This document shows, in pieces, positions 8,481 through 16,156 of a stretch of DNA of 44,720 nt. The notes under the pieces are model-generated. The model ran no database searches and had not been told where the DNA came from. It worked only from the letters and a program-made list of their open reading frames with translations. A program made the translations under genes and the position numbers. The DNA comes from Psychrobacter celer (GTDB lineage Bacteria; Pseudomonadota; Gammaproteobacteria; Pseudomonadales; Moraxellaceae): contig NZ_JABASU010000024.1 in NCBI RefSeq assembly GCF_016107555.1, forward strand, positions 1 through 44,720, in the 5' to 3' direction. Each line of letters begins with the position of its first letter. Position 1 is the first letter of the stretch.

Positions 8481-10274
8481 TTAAAACGCAAATTGATCCA
8501 CATCCATGGTCATATACGGCTCAACACCTGTGCTGATACGCTGTACATGCGTGGTGGTACGCGGCAATAATTTTGCAAAGTAGAATTGCGCGGTTTTGAC
8601 TTTGGCATCATAGAAGGCTTTTTCGCCAGTACCGTCTGCCAATGCCGTCTGCGCGACCAAGGCCATACGCGCCCATAAGTAAGCTAGGGTCACATAACCG
8701 CTAAAGTATAAGTAGTCAACAGCCGCACCGCCAACTGCATCTGGGTTTTCAGTTGCTTGCATACCGATGCGTGCAGTCAAGTCGCCCCATTCTTTGACGT
8801 GCTTGGCAAGTGGGCGGATGAACTGACCCATCTCGTCATTGTCTTTGTGCTCTTGGCAGAACGTCTGGATGATGTTGACAAAGTTGGCCAGCATTTTACC
8901 TTGTGAGCCCAAAACTTTACGGCCGAGTAGGTCGAGTGCTTGGATTTCTGTGGTGCCTTCGTAGAGGCAAGCGATACGCGTGTCACGGACGTTTTGCTCC
9001 ATACCCCACTCACTGATAAAGCCGTGACCGCCATAGACCTGTACGCCATGGTTAGCCGCTTCTAGACCAGTTTCGGTCAAAAACGCTTTAGCAATCGGTG
9101 TCAATAGTGACAGCATTTGGTCAGCAAACTTCAGGTCATCGCCTTCGCCTTTTGCAACAGTATCCGCAAAGTGTGAGAGGTAATAAACCAGCGCACGACC
9201 GCCTTCAGCAAAGGCTTTTTCGGTCAATAGCATGTTACGAACCGCTGGATGAACGATGATTGGGTCAGCGACTTTTTCTGGCGCTTTGGCACCTGATAGT
9301 GAGCGCATCGCTAGGCGGTCTTTGGCATAGGTTAATGAGCCTTGGAACGCATATTCTGCTGCGGTCAAGCCTTGAACTGCTGTACCGATACGAGCGACGT
9401 TCATAAAGGTAAACATGCACTGTAGACCGCGGTTTTCTGGGCCAATCAAGTAGCCTTTTGCACCATCAAAGTTCATCACGCAAGTCGCTGAGGCTTTGAT
9501 ACCCATTTTATGCTCAATAGAGCCACAGACGACGTTGTTGTTTTCGCCAAGGCTGTTGTCTTCATTGACCAACACTTTAGGTACGATAAACAGTGAGATG
9601 CCTTTGGTGCCAGCAGGCGCGCCTGGTAGACGGGCTAGAACGATATGAATGATGTTGTCGGTGAGGTCGTGCTCGCCTGCTGAGATGAAGATTTTTTGAC
9701 CGGTGATGCTATAAGTACCGTCATCATTTGGCTCAGCTTTGGTACGGATAATACCCAAGTCAGAACCAGCATGGGCTTCTGTCAAGCACATGGTGCCTGA
9801 CCATTCGCCGGTGACCATTTTTTCTAGGTAAGTTTGTTTTTGCTCATCAGTGCCATGGTGCTCGATGGTTTGAATTGCGCCATGCGATAGGCCAGGATAC
9901 ATAGAAAATGACCAGTTAGCCGTACCGATCATCTCATTGATGACCGTTGATAGTGAGAACGGCATGTTTTGACCACCAAATTCTTCTTCAGCTGATAGCG
10001 CTGGGAAGCCAAGCTCACAGTACTGCTTATAAGCTTCTTTAAAGCCTGTGGGTGTGGTCACAGTACCGTTGTCAAACTGGCAGCCTTCTGCATCGCCGCT
10101 TTGATTCAAAGGTGATAGCTCGTTTTCGGCAAAGCTTGCCGCCATTTCAAATAGGCTGTCCATCAACTCACGATCAGCCTCTTGAAATGCAGGCAACGTT
10201 TTGTAGTGGCTTTCACTATCGAGTAGCTCATGCATCACGAATTGAATGTCACGTAAGGGCGCTTTGTATTGCAT
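8481..10274 (-). CDS. Acyl-CoA dehydrogenase, 600-residue class (paralogue 2)
   Basis: A 597-residue paralogue of the protein encoded at 6428-8212, with the same domain order: start MQYKAPLRDIQFVMHELL, middle-domain motif MCLTEAHAGSDLGIIRTKA, C-terminal motif YGGHGFISEWGMEQNVRDTR, and YEGTTEIQALDLLGRK holding the probable catalytic Glu. It differs mainly in a longer linker (residues about 370-385, ADTVAKGEGDD) and in the C-terminal domain. The tandem arrangement suggests an old duplication with divergence in chain-length or substrate preference; that is inference. The hairpin at 8411-8436 would end its transcript before the downstream paralogue. Confidence 0.9.
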   Translation of the reverse strand: MQYKAPLRDIQFVMHELLDSESHYKTLPAFQEADRELMDSLFEMAASFAENELSPLNQSGDAEGCQFDNGTVTTPTGFKEAYKQYCELGFPALSAEEEFGGQNMPFSLSTVINEMIGTANWSFSMYPGLSHGAIQTIEHHGTDEQKQTYLEKMVTGEWSGTMCLTEAHAGSDLGIIRTKAEPNDDGTYSITGQKIFISAGEHDLTDNIIHIVLARLPGAPAGTKGISLFIVPKVLVNEDNSLGENNNVVCGSIEHKMGIKASATCVMNFDGAKGYLIGPENRGLQCMFTFMNVARIGTAVQGLTAAEYAFQGSLTYAKDRLAMRSLSGAKAPEKVADPIIVHPAVRNMLLTEKAFAEGGRALVYYLSHFADTVAKGEGDDLKFADQMLSLLTPIAKAFLTETGLEAANHGVQVYGGHGFISEWGMEQNVRDTRIACLYEGTTEIQALDLLGRKVLGSQGKMLANFVNIIQTFCQEHKDNDEMGQFIRPLAKHVKEWGDLTARIGMQATENPDAVGGAAVDYLYFSGYVTLAYLWARMALVAQTALADGTGEKAFYDAKVKTAQFYFAKLLPRTTTHVQRISTGVEPYMTMDVDQFAF

Positions 10275-10661
10275 AACTTCCTGTCCTTTTTAACATGTCA
10301 GCAGGCACAGTCTATAGATTACGATAGTCGGTAGGCTCACTACAGTAAGTTGACAAGCACAAATAAATAATAGGCTGCCATACAGATAGACTACGTGCGC
10401 GATGACATAAAATGGTATTGAAAAGAATGGTGATTGTCAGAGTCGGTTTGAGACTTAATATATTCCAACAAATTCACTATAAAAGATAGGCGTTCATCGG
10501 TGATTATACAAGTTTGGTGACAGGACTGATAAGTCATGAACCTGCCTTGCATCGGTTGTGCAATCAGCGTTAGACGCAAAAGACACAGAGTAATAACCGT
10601 ATGAAAATACTGATGTTACCGATACGATAAAATCAATCATAGCCGCCGGTATTTGCTTATA
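10275..10661. other. Intergenic region, 387 bp, nothing recognised
   Basis: This lies between the start of the second acyl-CoA dehydrogenase gene and the stop of the EAL-domain gene. The only open frame (62 codons on the minus strand at 10391-10579) has no ribosome binding site, no recognisable motif and an atypical composition. I saw no clear hairpin terminator, repeat or RNA gene. It presumably holds the dehydrogenase promoter. Confidence 0.5.
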
Positions 10662-12389
10662 TTATTTGATGGTTGACTGTTTGATGAGCATGTCGGTGGC
10701 GACCTCGGCGGGCACGGGTTTTCCAAACCAATAGCCTTGACCATACTGGCAGCCCATCGCCAGCAACCGATCACGCTGCGCCTCAGTCTCGATTCCTTCG
10801 GCGACCACTTGCATATCTAACGCCGCAGCCAAGTCTAAGATGGCTTTGACAATGGCATACTGGGTGCGATCCGACTCAATGTTTGAGATAAAGCTTTTAT
10901 CGACTTTGATAAAATCAAACGGGTATTCTTGTAAATAACTCAAGGATGCATAGCCGGTGCCAAAGTCGTCTAAGGCAATACAAATACCCAGATCTTTTAG
11001 CAGAGCTAGTTGTTTTTTGACATTGTCATGGCGCTGTATCAAAGATGATTCGGTGACTTCGATATGTAGCTGATGGGCCGAGATACCGTGCTCTACCAGC
11101 AGGCTACTGACCATCTCAAAAAAATCAGGGTGGCTAAATTCAGCAGCATCTGCGTTGATACAAATATGCTGATGAAGCCCTTGCTGTTGCCATTCAGATA
11201 ACTGGTTGGCAATCTTGTTAGCCATCTGTGAAAACAGCTCAAACGAGAGCTTATGGGTCAAAATAGCATCGATAAAATGTTTTGGTTTTAGTAGACCGCG
11301 AGTGGGATGTTGCCAGCGTACCAACGCTTCAAAGCCGGTAATATGACCCGTCGGCAAGTCGAATTTTGGCTGATAATAGGGAATAAACTGGCCTGCGGTG
11401 GTGGCCTCTCTTAACTCAGCCTCTAACTGTAAACTGCCAGCGGTGGCTTCTTCGATCGCCGCATTGTACCAGCAGATATCGTCGCCGCCTTGCTGCTTGA
11501 CATAATGCAAGGCTTTTTCAGCTTTGGTCAAAAGCCCTGTCAGCTCGGTGTCGTTTTGCGGGAAATAGCTGACACCGACGGAGATATGACAATAGATATT
11601 GGCGTCGGTTTTGGTGTCCTTATCGATCGAAAAAGGCCGCTCACACATCTGCATGAGCTTATCTAACTGATGGCGCACCATATTGGCATCATGGCATTCA
11701 AATAACAACGCAAAATCATCGCCGCCAAAGTGCGAAAAGCAGCGCAAACAGCCCAACTCTAGCGCCTTGAGACGAGCCACAAAGCTTTTGATTAAATGAT
11801 TGATACCATCAGGACCCAATAGGCTTGCAAGACTACGATACCGATCGATATTGAGACGGACGATGATCACCTCTTGATAGCTGTCGAGCAGCAAATCACT
11901 GGTCTGGCTCAAAAAAACCTTACGGTTGGGCAGGCCGGTCAGCTGATCGTAATTGAGCAGATGGGTCAGCTGCTTTCGGTCTTTGGCCGCAGAAGACATA
12001 TCACGAATCAGACCGATATAATAAGTCTTGGCCTCTATGGCTACCTTGCGATACGTGATATGGCACTGTAGTATCTCACCATAACGGTTGGCCATCGAAA
12101 AATCACTTTCATAAAAGCCGCTACTATCAAGTTGGTTGGTGATTTGCGTCAAAACGCCTCTTTCTTCCTCTGACAAAAAATCAGCGGCATAGACTCCAAG
12201 CGGCCGACCCAGCAAAAAAGACTCGCTATAGCCGATGATAAGCTCATAACTGGCATTGATCGACAAATAGCGTAGGTTTTCATCTAAAATGAAAATAGCA
12301 TCATCGCATTGCTCACACAGTTTGGTCAGCAGTAGCTGCTTGTCGGCAATGGGGATGGGAGCAAAAGTAGTCATCATCGAAATCATCAT
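10662..12389 (-). CDS. PAS-GGDEF-EAL c-di-GMP phosphodiesterase
   Basis: A 575-residue soluble signalling protein. Residues about 20-130 form a PAS sensor (DAIFILDENLRYLSIN, then YYIGLIRDMS). Residues about 145-305 are a GGDEF domain with FGGDDF instead of GGDEF, and an altered substrate site (DRYRSLASLLG in place of the usual DxFKxIND). It is probably weak or inactive as a cyclase. The EAL domain (about 320-560) looks active: EALVRWQHP, the Asn of INADAAEF, EVTESSL, DDFGTGYASL, the Lys in FIKVDKSF, and AEGIETEAQ are all present. Predicted role: hydrolysis of c-di-GMP tuned by the PAS ligand. It starts 61 bp after the rsmE stop on the same strand and may be cotranscribed. Several in-frame ATGs (12389, 12386, 12377, 12374) leave the start open. 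Confidence 0.88.
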   Translation of the reverse strand: MMISMMTTFAPIPIADKQLLLTKLCEQCDDAIFILDENLRYLSINASYELIIGYSESFLLGRPLGVYAADFLSEEERGVLTQITNQLDSSGFYESDFSMANRYGEILQCHITYRKVAIEAKTYYIGLIRDMSSAAKDRKQLTHLLNYDQLTGLPNRKVFLSQTSDLLLDSYQEVIIVRLNIDRYRSLASLLGPDGINHLIKSFVARLKALELGCLRCFSHFGGDDFALLFECHDANMVRHQLDKLMQMCERPFSIDKDTKTDANIYCHISVGVSYFPQNDTELTGLLTKAEKALHYVKQQGGDDICWYNAAIEEATAGSLQLEAELREATTAGQFIPYYQPKFDLPTGHITGFEALVRWQHPTRGLLKPKHFIDAILTHKLSFELFSQMANKIANQLSEWQQQGLHQHICINADAAEFSHPDFFEMVSSLLVEHGISAHQLHIEVTESSLIQRHDNVKKQLALLKDLGICIALDDFGTGYASLSYLQEYPFDFIKVDKSFISNIESDRTQYAIVKAILDLAAALDMQVVAEGIETEAQRDRLLAMGCQYGQGYWFGKPVPAEVATDMLIKQSTIK

Positions 12390-12449
12390 GGCAAAGGTGG
12401 ATCATTAGTCGGTTTGTCATCATAACAATGAGCGAGCCGAGTGCTTGTG

Positions 12450-13304
12450 TTATAAAGTCAGCGCGTCCAAAGTCGCTAAAGCAACCACAGGCGCTGTTTC
12501 GGTGCGCAGTACCCTTGCGCCAATTTGCCAAGGTGCAAAGCCTGCATCCGCCGCCCACTTGCACTCCTCATCGCTAAGACCGCCTTCAGGGCCAATGAGC
12601 AACTCAATATAAGGCGCCGCTTGTTTTAGTACTGGCAATAACGCCTCTGGCATCGCAGGTTGTCCTACTGCTGGGACGCTAAGCTGCAAGCGTAAATCGG
12701 CTGGCTGCTGCAGTGCTTGGTAGTAATGGTCTTGGCTTAGCTCGGCGACCAAAGGACTGACGGCGAGGTGTGGCGCGCTACGCGACGGCTGTGTCAGCCA
12801 ATCAGTGATAGAGATAGGCACAAAGATGAGCGGCGGACGGTTGAGGCCACACTGCTCACAGGCCGCTATTGCCACTTGCTGCCAGTGCGCCAGCTTTTTC
12901 TCTACTTGCGCAGGTTTTAGATTGACCTCGCCATGATGGCTGGTGAGCAATTGAATCGCCGTCACCCCAAGCTCGGTGGACTTTTGAATGGCATAATCCA
13001 TACGCTCGCCGCGGCTCATCACCAGACCAATCTGGCTGAGAATAGGCGCCGTACGCTCATCTATGCTGTGAGCCAACACCGCCACCGTGGCGTGTTTTTT
13101 ACTGATGCTTTGGAGCTGTACGTGATACTCACCGCCAAAACCATCAAACAACACCCCTTCATCGCCGATATTTGCGCGTAGTACACGGCACCAGTGATGA
13201 ACGATACTGTCGGTCAATTCGATGCTGGCACCAATCGCAACCGTGCTCAATGGCGGGTAAGGTGTGTCCTTAGTATTACTGCTGGCATAAAAAAAACGTC
13301 GCAC
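12450..13304 (-). CDS. rsmE: 16S rRNA (uracil-1498-N3)-methyltransferase RsmE
   Basis: A 284-residue SPOUT-class methyltransferase that methylates U1498 of 16S rRNA in the 30S subunit using S-adenosylmethionine. The N-terminal PUA-like domain begins MRRFFYAS and contains HHWCRVLRANIGDEG. The SPOUT domain has QKSTELGVTAIQLL, the SAM-binding loop LLIGPEGGLSDEE, and the C-terminal knot motif GARVLRTETAPVVAL. It is slightly longer than E. coli RsmE because of an insertion around residues 165-215 (WLTQPSRSAPH to LSVPAVGQP). Upstream lie a 10-bp inverted repeat and a 16-bp tandem repeat, and an EAL-domain gene follows. Confidence 0.95.
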   Translation of the reverse strand: MRRFFYASSNTKDTPYPPLSTVAIGASIELTDSIVHHWCRVLRANIGDEGVLFDGFGGEYHVQLQSISKKHATVAVLAHSIDERTAPILSQIGLVMSRGERMDYAIQKSTELGVTAIQLLTSHHGEVNLKPAQVEKKLAHWQQVAIAACEQCGLNRPPLIFVPISITDWLTQPSRSAPHLAVSPLVAELSQDHYYQALQQPADLRLQLSVPAVGQPAMPEALLPVLKQAAPYIELLIGPEGGLSDEECKWAADAGFAPWQIGARVLRTETAPVVALATLDALTL

Positions 13305-13327
13305 AGTCGGTTCATCCTTTGGTTGAA

Positions 13328-13361
13328 CAATAGTCTGTCTTAGTATCTTAGCAGACTATTG
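13328..13361. promoter_or_regulatory. Inverted repeat in the rsmE upstream region
   Basis: CAATAGTCTG (13328-13337) and CAGACTATTG (13352-13361) are perfect 10-bp arms separated by 14 bp, which itself holds CTTAG twice. It is 24 bp upstream of the rsmE start. It has no T-tract, so an operator or a 5'-UTR hairpin is more likely than a terminator. The binding factor is unknown. Confidence 0.45.
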
Positions 13362-13395
13362 GTGAAGTGAGGAGGGGAGATAAAAACGCGATGAC

Positions 13396-13507
13396 AAAAA
13401 AAGCTTGCAACAAAAAAAGCTTGCAACAAAAAAAGCTTGCAACAAAAAAAGCTTGCAACAAAAAAAGCTTGCAACAAAAAAAGCTTGCAACAAAAAAAGC
13501 TTGCAAC
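13396..13507. repeat. Tandem repeat, 16 bp x 7 copies
   Basis: Seven exact copies of AAAAAAAGCTTGCAAC run head to tail, beginning right after ATGAC and ending beside the metF terminator. Because 16 is not a multiple of 3, and no frame of the unit contains a stop, all six frames are open here. The apparent Lys/Gln-rich peptides are artefacts of the repeat. It lies upstream of rsmE and downstream of metF. Exact identity of all copies suggests recent expansion. Confidence 0.97.
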
Positions 13508-13540
13508 AAAAAACTGGCGCTCCTAAGAACGCCAGTTTTT
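13508..13540. terminator. Terminator of ahcY-metF
   Basis: CTGGCG (13514-13519) pairs with CGCCAG (13530-13535). On the minus strand the hairpin is followed by T6 (13513-13508). The plus strand also has T5. It lies 18 bp past the metF stop. Confidence 0.88.
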
Positions 13541-13557
13541 ATTACTATATAAGTAGT

Positions 13558-14406
13558 CTAAGCGCTAAGGCCCAGTGCTTCAACCAAGCGTTTATTTGGC
13601 TCAACTTTGTTCATGCTATAAAAATGCATGGCTGGCACGCCTTCGCTCATTAAGCGCTCACATAAGCGATACACCACATCAAAACCAAACTCGCGAATAG
13701 ATTTGCTGTCATCGCCAAAATCCGCCAAGCGTTTACGCACATAACGCGGAATATCAGCGCCGCAGCTATCAGCAAAGCGTACTAAATTGCTGGAGTTGGT
13801 GATCGGCATGATACCAGCGATTAATGGCTGTGCGACCGTGTCGATACCACGCCTTTCTAACGTATCACGCAAGTACAAGTAGCTATCAGCATTATAAAAA
13901 AACTGAGTAATCGCCGCGTTGGCACCTGCTTGGTACTTGTTGACTAAGTTGTCGATATCAAACTCAAAGCTACGCGCTTGCGGATGCATCTCAGGGTAGG
14001 CGGCGACCTCGATACGAAAGTGCTCGCCTGAATGCTCACGAATGAACTTGACCAAATCTAATGCAAATGGCAGCTCACCCATACCGATCTGACCTGAGGG
14101 CAAATCGCCGCGCAGCGCCACCAGACGCTTGATGCCCAGTGCTTTATAGTGATCGAGCAGGCCTGCGATTTCGACCTTATCATCACCGATACACGACATG
14201 TGCGGCGCAATATCAGTATCGCCGCGCGCACATAAGGTCTGTACGATGTTTAGCGTACGGCTACGTGTCGAGCCACCCGCACCGTAAGTCACTGAAAAAT
14301 AGCTTGGTGCCAGTTTGTTTAGTTCGTCATAGGTGTTTAGGAGCTTTTGACCCCCTTGCTCAGTTTTGGCAGGGAAGAACTCAAAAGAAAAAGCAGGCTT
14401 GCTCAT
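13558..14406 (-). CDS. metF: Methylenetetrahydrofolate reductase
   Basis: Reduces 5,10-methylene-THF to 5-methyl-THF, the methyl donor for methionine synthesis, using FAD. The 282-residue protein begins MSKPAFSFEFFPAKTEQG; the catalytic Glu lies in FEFFPAKTE. It then shows the TIM-barrel landmarks SVTYGAGGS, HMSCIG, LVALRGDLP, EVAAYPEMHP, ITQFFYNADSY, AGIMPI and MNKVEPNKRLVEALGL at the end. I chose the ATG at 14404-14406 because AAGGAG sits seven bases upstream; an ATG two codons earlier is less well placed. It starts 11 bp after the ahcY stop, so the two form an operon, and the SAH riboswitch ahead of ahcY should control both. Confidence 0.95.
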   Translation of the reverse strand: MSKPAFSFEFFPAKTEQGGQKLLNTYDELNKLAPSYFSVTYGAGGSTRSRTLNIVQTLCARGDTDIAPHMSCIGDDKVEIAGLLDHYKALGIKRLVALRGDLPSGQIGMGELPFALDLVKFIREHSGEHFRIEVAAYPEMHPQARSFEFDIDNLVNKYQAGANAAITQFFYNADSYLYLRDTLERRGIDTVAQPLIAGIMPITNSSNLVRFADSCGADIPRYVRKRLADFGDDSKSIREFGFDVVYRLCERLMSEGVPAMHFYSMNKVEPNKRLVEALGLSA

Positions 14407-14417
14407 AATCACGCTCC

Positions 14418-15842
14418 TTAGTATTTATAAGCGTCAGGCTTAAACGGGCCTTCGACTGGCACACCTAGGTAGTCAGCTTGCTCTTTAGTCAGCTTAGTCA
14501 GCGTACCATTAAAGCCAGCTACCATCGCTGCTGCGACTTCTTCGTCGAGTTTTTTCGGTAGTACTTTGACGTACAAGTTGTCCGCGCGTGCATCCATTGG
14601 CAAATCAGCGAATTTTTCTTCAAACAAGTACATTTGCGCCAAGACTTGGTTGGCAAACGAGCCGTCCATCACGCGTGACGGGTGACCGGTTGCGTTACCT
14701 AGGTTCACTAAGCGACCTTCGGCAAGCAAAATCAGATAGTCGTTTTCGTCATCTGAGCGGAACACTTGATGTACTTGTGGTTTGATCTCAACCCAGCGCC
14801 AGTTGTCACGCATAAATTGCGTGTCGATTTCGGTGTCGAAGTGACCGATATTACAGACGACCGCACCAGGCTTTAATGCTGCGAGCATGTGTCTGTCACA
14901 GACATGATAGTTACCTGTCGTTGTGACGATCAAATCAGTGTCTGCTAGCAACTGCTTGTTGATGCTGTCTGCGCCGCCGGTGTTGTCGCCATCGATGTAC
15001 GGAGACAATACTTCATAGCCGTCCATACAGGCCTGCATCGCACAGATAGGATCGACTTCTGAGACACGTACGATCATGCCTTCTTGGCGTAGGCTTTGGG
15101 TTGAGCCTTTGCCCACATCACCATAACCAATGACTAACGCGCGGCGACCTGCAAGGAACATATCGGTTGCGCGTTTGATGGCGTCATTTAAGCTATGACG
15201 GCAGCCGTATTTGTTGTCATTTTTTGATTTGGTCACCGCGTCGTTGACGTTGATAGCCGGTACTTTTAGCGTGCCTTTGCCTAGCATTTCGATCAAACGA
15301 TGCACACCTGTGGTGGTCTCTTCTGAGATACCATGGATACTATCGAGCATCTGTGGGTATTCATTGTGAATCAACGCAGTAAGGTCGCCGCCATCATCTA
15401 AGATCAAGTTGGCATCCCAAAGCTCGCCTGATGCTTCGCCGCCGACATGTACTTGCTGACGGAGGCACCACTCGTACTCTTCTTCAGTTTCGCCCTTCCA
15501 AGCAAACACAGGAATGCCAGCCGCCGCAATCGCTGCCGCTGCGTGGTCTTGGGTCGAAAAAATATTACATGAGGTCCAGCGTACTTCTGCACCGAGCGCA
15601 ACGAGTGTTTCGATAAGCACTGCGGTCTGAATGGTCATATGAATACAGCCGGCGATTTTGGCGCCTTTGAGTGGCTGCTCGTCTTGATAGCGACGACGTA
15701 GACCCATCAATGCAGGCATTTCAGCTTCGGCAAGGGTGATTTCACGGCGACCGTAATCAGCAAGGCTAATGTCGGCGACTTTATAGTCAGTGAAAGAGGG
15801 GTCGATCGTATGGGCAGATGGGGTGTTAGACACTGCGTCCAT
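14418..15842 (-). CDS. ahcY: S-adenosylhomocysteine hydrolase
   Basis: Splits S-adenosylhomocysteine, the inhibitory by-product of methylation, into homocysteine and adenosine, using bound NAD. The protein has 474 residues. Landmarks: [16 protein letters not shown], the [16 protein letters not shown] motif, [14 protein letters not shown], the ITEE-type region [26 protein letters not shown], the NAD-binding [15 protein letters not shown]-like [16 protein letters not shown], and the C-terminal PFKPDAYKY tail whose Lys and Tyr contact NAD in the family. A TAGGAG ribosome binding site (15849-15854) is six bases from the ATG. Upstream is an SAH-riboswitch fold, which is the natural feedback sensor for this enzyme's substrate. 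metF follows in the same operon. Confidence 0.97.
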   Translation of the reverse strand: MDAVSNTPSAHTIDPSFTDYKVADISLADYGRREITLAEAEMPALMGLRRRYQDEQPLKGAKIAGCIHMTIQTAVLIETLVALGAEVRWTSCNIFSTQDHAAAAIAAAGIPVFAWKGETEEEYEWCLRQQVHVGGEASGELWDANLILDDGGDLTALIHNEYPQMLDSIHGISEETTTGVHRLIEMLGKGTLKVPAINVNDAVTKSKNDNKYGCRHSLNDAIKRATDMFLAGRRALVIGYGDVGKGSTQSLRQEGMIVRVSEVDPICAMQACMDGYEVLSPYIDGDNTGGADSINKQLLADTDLIVTTTGNYHVCDRHMLAALKPGAVVCNIGHFDTEIDTQFMRDNWRWVEIKPQVHQVFRSDDENDYLILLAEGRLVNLGNATGHPSRVMDGSFANQVLAQMYLFEEKFADLPMDARADNLYVKVLPKKLDEEVAAAMVAGFNGTLTKLTKEQADYLGVPVEGPFKPDAYKY

Positions 15843-15883
15843 AATATGCTCCTATCAGTTAATAGATAAAAAGAATAAAAACG

Positions 15884-16017
15884 CAGGTGCCGTTATTTGC
15901 GCTGTTCATAACCAAAAATGGTCATAAACAGTTAACCGAGCCTAACATAATAAATGACTTGCAAAGCAATAAAGCTTAATTGCAGTAATCGATGATTATG
16001 GCGCAACACCTCTCGGA
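15884..16017 (-). ncRNA. SAH riboswitch upstream of ahcY-metF
   Basis: Read on the minus strand, the leader contains CCGAG-AGGTGTTGC, a variable stem, TTAGGCTCGG, and then GGCACCT, the order seen in SAH riboswitches (RF01057 type). P1 forms between CCGAG (16012-16016) and CTCGG (15936-15940). The pseudoknot P4 forms between AGGUGUU (16005-16011) and GGCACCU (15885-15891), with G-U pairs at its end as in the known Ralstonia aptamer. P2 is closed by ATAAT/ATTAT and is longer than usual. A 12-bp hairpin, CTGTTTATGACC with GGTTATGAACAG, fills the space before the pseudoknot. The ahcY ribosome binding site lies about 30 nt further on. SAH binding should turn the operon on. The fold was worked out by eye. 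Confidence 0.85.
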
Positions 16018-16024
16018 GGTCGTT

Positions 16025-16053
16025 ATTGTAATTGATGAGGATTAATTTGTCAC
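16025..16053 (-). promoter_or_regulatory. Promoter of the riboswitch-ahcY-metF transcript
   Basis: On the minus strand, GTGACA (16053-16048) and TACAAT (16030-16025) are spaced by exactly 17 bp. Transcription would start only a few bases before the riboswitch P1 stem, which supports both calls. An inverted repeat CGTAAG-TG-CTTACG lies about 20 bp upstream (16072-16085) and could be an operator. Confidence 0.7.
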
Positions 16054-16090
16054 CTATTGGCTGCGGAAAATCGTAAGTGCTTACGTCATA

Positions 16091-16117
16091 AAAAAAAGGC
16101 CATCTATCGATAGCCTT
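16091..16117 (-). terminator. Terminator of the BtuB-like receptor gene
   Basis: On the minus strand AAGGCTATC pairs with GATGGCCTT (one G-U pair) across a GATA loop and runs into T7. It sits 40 bp past the receptor stop and just ahead of the ahcY promoter. Confidence 0.9.
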
Positions 16118-16156
16118 GATTATTTATATATAAGTTCTAATTTTTACCAAATAAGC

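Noticed and set aside
13396..13507. CRISPR array
   Set aside because: Units are contiguous with no spacers; no cas genes in the window.
13367..13653. Lys/Gln-rich repetitive open frames over the 16-bp repeat
   Set aside because: The repeat length is not a multiple of three and no frame has a stop, so every frame is open by composition. No properly spaced ribosome binding site (AGGAGG is 15 nt from the ATG).
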